NCBI GenBank assembly: GCA_021014325.1
Contig: CM037461.1
Span: 10,135,501-10,199,500, forward strand
Reading direction: 5' to 3'
From: Plazaster borealis
Taxonomy: Eukaryota > Echinodermata > Asteroidea > Forcipulatida > Labidiasteridae
DNA length: 64,000 nt
The position numbers and the translations under genes were made by a program. The notes under the pieces are model-generated. The model was not told where the DNA came from. It saw only the letters and a program-made list of their open reading frames with translations, and did not search any database. Shown piece by piece: positions 61,969 through 64,000 of the stretch (position 1 is its first letter; every line of letters starts with the position of its first letter).

Positions 61969-64000
61969 TTAATGCTCATTATTAATGTGCTTTTTCAGAC
62001 AGGCGTTAAATTCTGCAAGCAACTTATTACGCTCTTGTTGTATGCTATTTGCCTGTCTTTGCTGTTCCATGACAGCATCCATTTGTGTTGTCAGGGACAC
62101 CTGCAACTCTTGGATCAGCCCAACTGCATTAGGGCGTGGCTTGCGTGCCATTTTCTTCTTCTTTCTGGGCTCTTTGGATTGGCATCCCACTTCTGGGTCT
62201 GTATCGCTATCCACCAGTACTGGCTCTGTGTCTGGCAACAAATGATCACTATTGATGGGAGATGTTGAGCGCTGTGTGATAGCTCTTCCTGTTATTAGAG
62301 TCACCGGCTCAACTGCGGGATCGTTCCCCAGCATGTCATCCATTTTCTCGTAAAGATCCCATTTTCTCCTCCCCATCCCAGTTTTCTTTTTGTTATCACG
62401 GATGACTTGATATCTGTAAAGACAAAAAAGCAAAATTTAAAGCTCTATGAAATGTAATGTTATTTGATGTTCAATCATCAGAAATATCCATACTTTTTGT
62501 CCATCATGGTAGTTTTTAATCTGTATCTAATTAATCCAGCATTCCCGGTTTTGTTCTGTTTTATAAACCTTTTCTGTCTTGTGTATCTTATTTTTCTATT
62601 TCTCTGTGATTACTTTTACATTGCTAATTGCGTTTTTTCATAGTATTTATAGGTTATTTCCTATACCTGGCTAACCTAGGATTGAGTTTTTGATTGTCTT
62701 TGTAATAGTTAATGTTTGATTTTGTAAGCATGTCAAGTAGTATTACTTGTGATAAAATTTACTTTTGAGTGTTTGCTGCTCGAAAACATGAAACACAATA
62801 CAAACGGTACCTGTGTTTCAGGCTGCGCCATTTTTCATCACATGATGTTCCAGTGACAGCCATGCCATTGGCCTGCAAGTTTTCTGCCACCATTGTCCAA
62901 GCTTCTTTTTTTCTGATACAGCTGCTCTCAAATTTGTTTTTGAGACACCTGTATGATTCAATGAGAGCCAAAGCGTCATCTGTAGTCCATTGGAATCTGG
63001 ATTCTGTTGATAAGTTTAAGCAAGGGTGAAAAAAGTAAGAGAGAATAATAAATGGCAAACTTGGTCACAACTCTTTAACAGTCGCTCACATCATATGATG
63101 GCAAACAGAAAAGGCCCTGTAGTAGAGGAACAGGAACATTTGTTAATTTATCTATATAATTACCTGTCAAGCTCTGTGGCTTTTTTGGCTTCTTTGGCAG
63201 TCTCCACATCAGGTACTTCCAGTGCAACTGTGTGTAGAATAACACACAAGTAATTAATCAGTGCTCGTTTTCACACAGTTTCAATCTTATTTGCAAAGCA
63301 AGGTGTGATGTCACAATACATATTACCATTATAATCTTGACAACTCATGTTAAGATGAAGCTTAGTGGTGAAATTGACTGCTGGTGCTTTATCTGTAAGA
63401 AGTTTTAAGGACATCAGACCGATGCATTTGGACTGCCACTGTACAAATATTCTGGAAGATGGTCATAGTCCCTGACTGACTATGACCATCTTCCAGAATA
63501 TTTGTACAGTGGCAGTCTTCAACTGACCTTGCTTACATACTGCTGGATTGTCTGTCACATTGTTTACAATTTCTTGCAGGACACCTTGATCTGCAAATGT
63601 GGGAAATGGTATTCCATTATTTAAACAAGCTCAAGCAAGTTAAGTCCAGATAAAAGATAAATTCATTTTGATTTTAATCTGTAACTTTTCTTTGGCACTT
63701 TGTTAATTCTTAGTTGTATTAGTTTTGTCTTGGTTAAGGTTTCACATGGTTTTCGATGTTTCAAAAATATTCATTTTAAGGTATATGCTGTTTCGGTCTA
63801 AAAGGATTTGGGTACTCTTTGTAGGACACAAAACACAATGTCCACAGATTTACATTAAACTTACGCGGTTTGAAGATAATAAATATGTTTTACATGCTAA
63901 AATTAAGACGAAAATTATTTTTGTGATATTGTTTTACTTATTTCTCAAAAACTACAGTACTTCAGCAAGTAATATATTAAGATAAGCTTTCTATAACATC
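61969..64000 (-). CDS. Myb/SANT-like Harbinger protein, copy 2 (partial; exons 3-6)
   Basis: Exons 63590-63541, 63227-63164, 63003-62811 and 62413-61969 correspond to exons 3-6 of copy 1 with the same splice sites. Exons 5 and 6 encode the same residues as in copy 1. Exons 1 and 2 fall beyond the window. Indels relative to copy 1 fall in introns or other non-coding DNA. Confidence 0.78.
63431..63517. repeat. Perfect 40-bp hairpin, copy 2
   Basis: Arms 63431-63470 and 63478-63517, with the same loop as in copy 1. Confidence 0.95.

Larger units (their letters stand above)
59284..64000. mobile_element. PIF/Harbinger transposon, copy 2 (cut by window end)
   Basis: It begins with the same terminal repeat and left flank as copy 1. 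The shift to copy 1 is 10,906 bp at the left end and 10,914 bp at the window end. Over 4.7 kb I count about four substitutions and about seven small indels, mostly in homopolymers, so identity is above 99 percent. The right end lies outside the window. Confidence 0.93.

Noticed and set aside
59284..64000. Independent second Harbinger insertion
   Set aside because: The left-flank monomers match those of copy 1 variant for variant, so block duplication explains it better.

Overview
This window looks like animal nuclear DNA, probably from a marine invertebrate. The evidence is split genes with GT-AG introns, AT-rich intergenic DNA, several TA-flanked inverted-repeat elements (MITEs), an animal-type PIF/Harbinger transposon, a histone-type 3' stem-loop and a very large satellite. 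I cannot name the species. No host gene is clearly intact here; nearly everything recognisable is repeat or transposon.

Layout. (1) 1-8983: unique or low-copy DNA holding a 230-bp MITE (1481-1710), a 193-bp direct duplication (1978-2361), a possible exon fragment (2573-2734, minus), a cluster of ten AAGCTT words (2937-3182), a diverged 256-bp duplication (about 4660-5170), and a decayed transposase-like gene with a MULE core and SWIM finger (8582-5424, minus). That gene is broken by stops, frameshifts and a 414-bp MITE. (2) 9004-48377: about 39 kb of tandem satellite, period about 69-73 bp, roughly 550 monomers, with higher-order structure. (3) 48378-56069: a 7.7-kb Harbinger element inserted in the satellite, with matching terminal repeats and a 3-bp ATG target duplication. 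(4) 56070-59283: satellite again, about 45 monomers. (5) 59284-64000: a second, nearly identical Harbinger copy, cut by the window edge. Copies 1 and 2 share the same satellite flank on the left, so they came from duplication of a roughly 10.9-kb block, not from two insertions.

How the genes fit together. The Harbinger element carries the usual pair of convergent genes: a DDE transposase reading rightward from the left end, and a Myb/SANT-like DNA-binding partner reading leftward from the right end. The partner gene assembles into six exons with consistent phases and an open 291-codon frame. The transposase has an in-frame TGA in both copies and an inverted fragment of its own coding sequence in its 5' part, so this element probably cannot move unaided. 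Nested in it are a 292-bp MITE-like element with a histone-type promoter and 3' end but no reading frame, a perfect 40-bp hairpin, a cysteine-rich gene fragment and a 37-bp minisatellite.

The least explained signals are: a 20-bp leader shared by two different palindromic-word arrays (2913 and 8984); the histone-end MITE and its exactly spaced promoter module, seen again at 638-690; the perfect hairpin; and the higher-order structure of the satellite.
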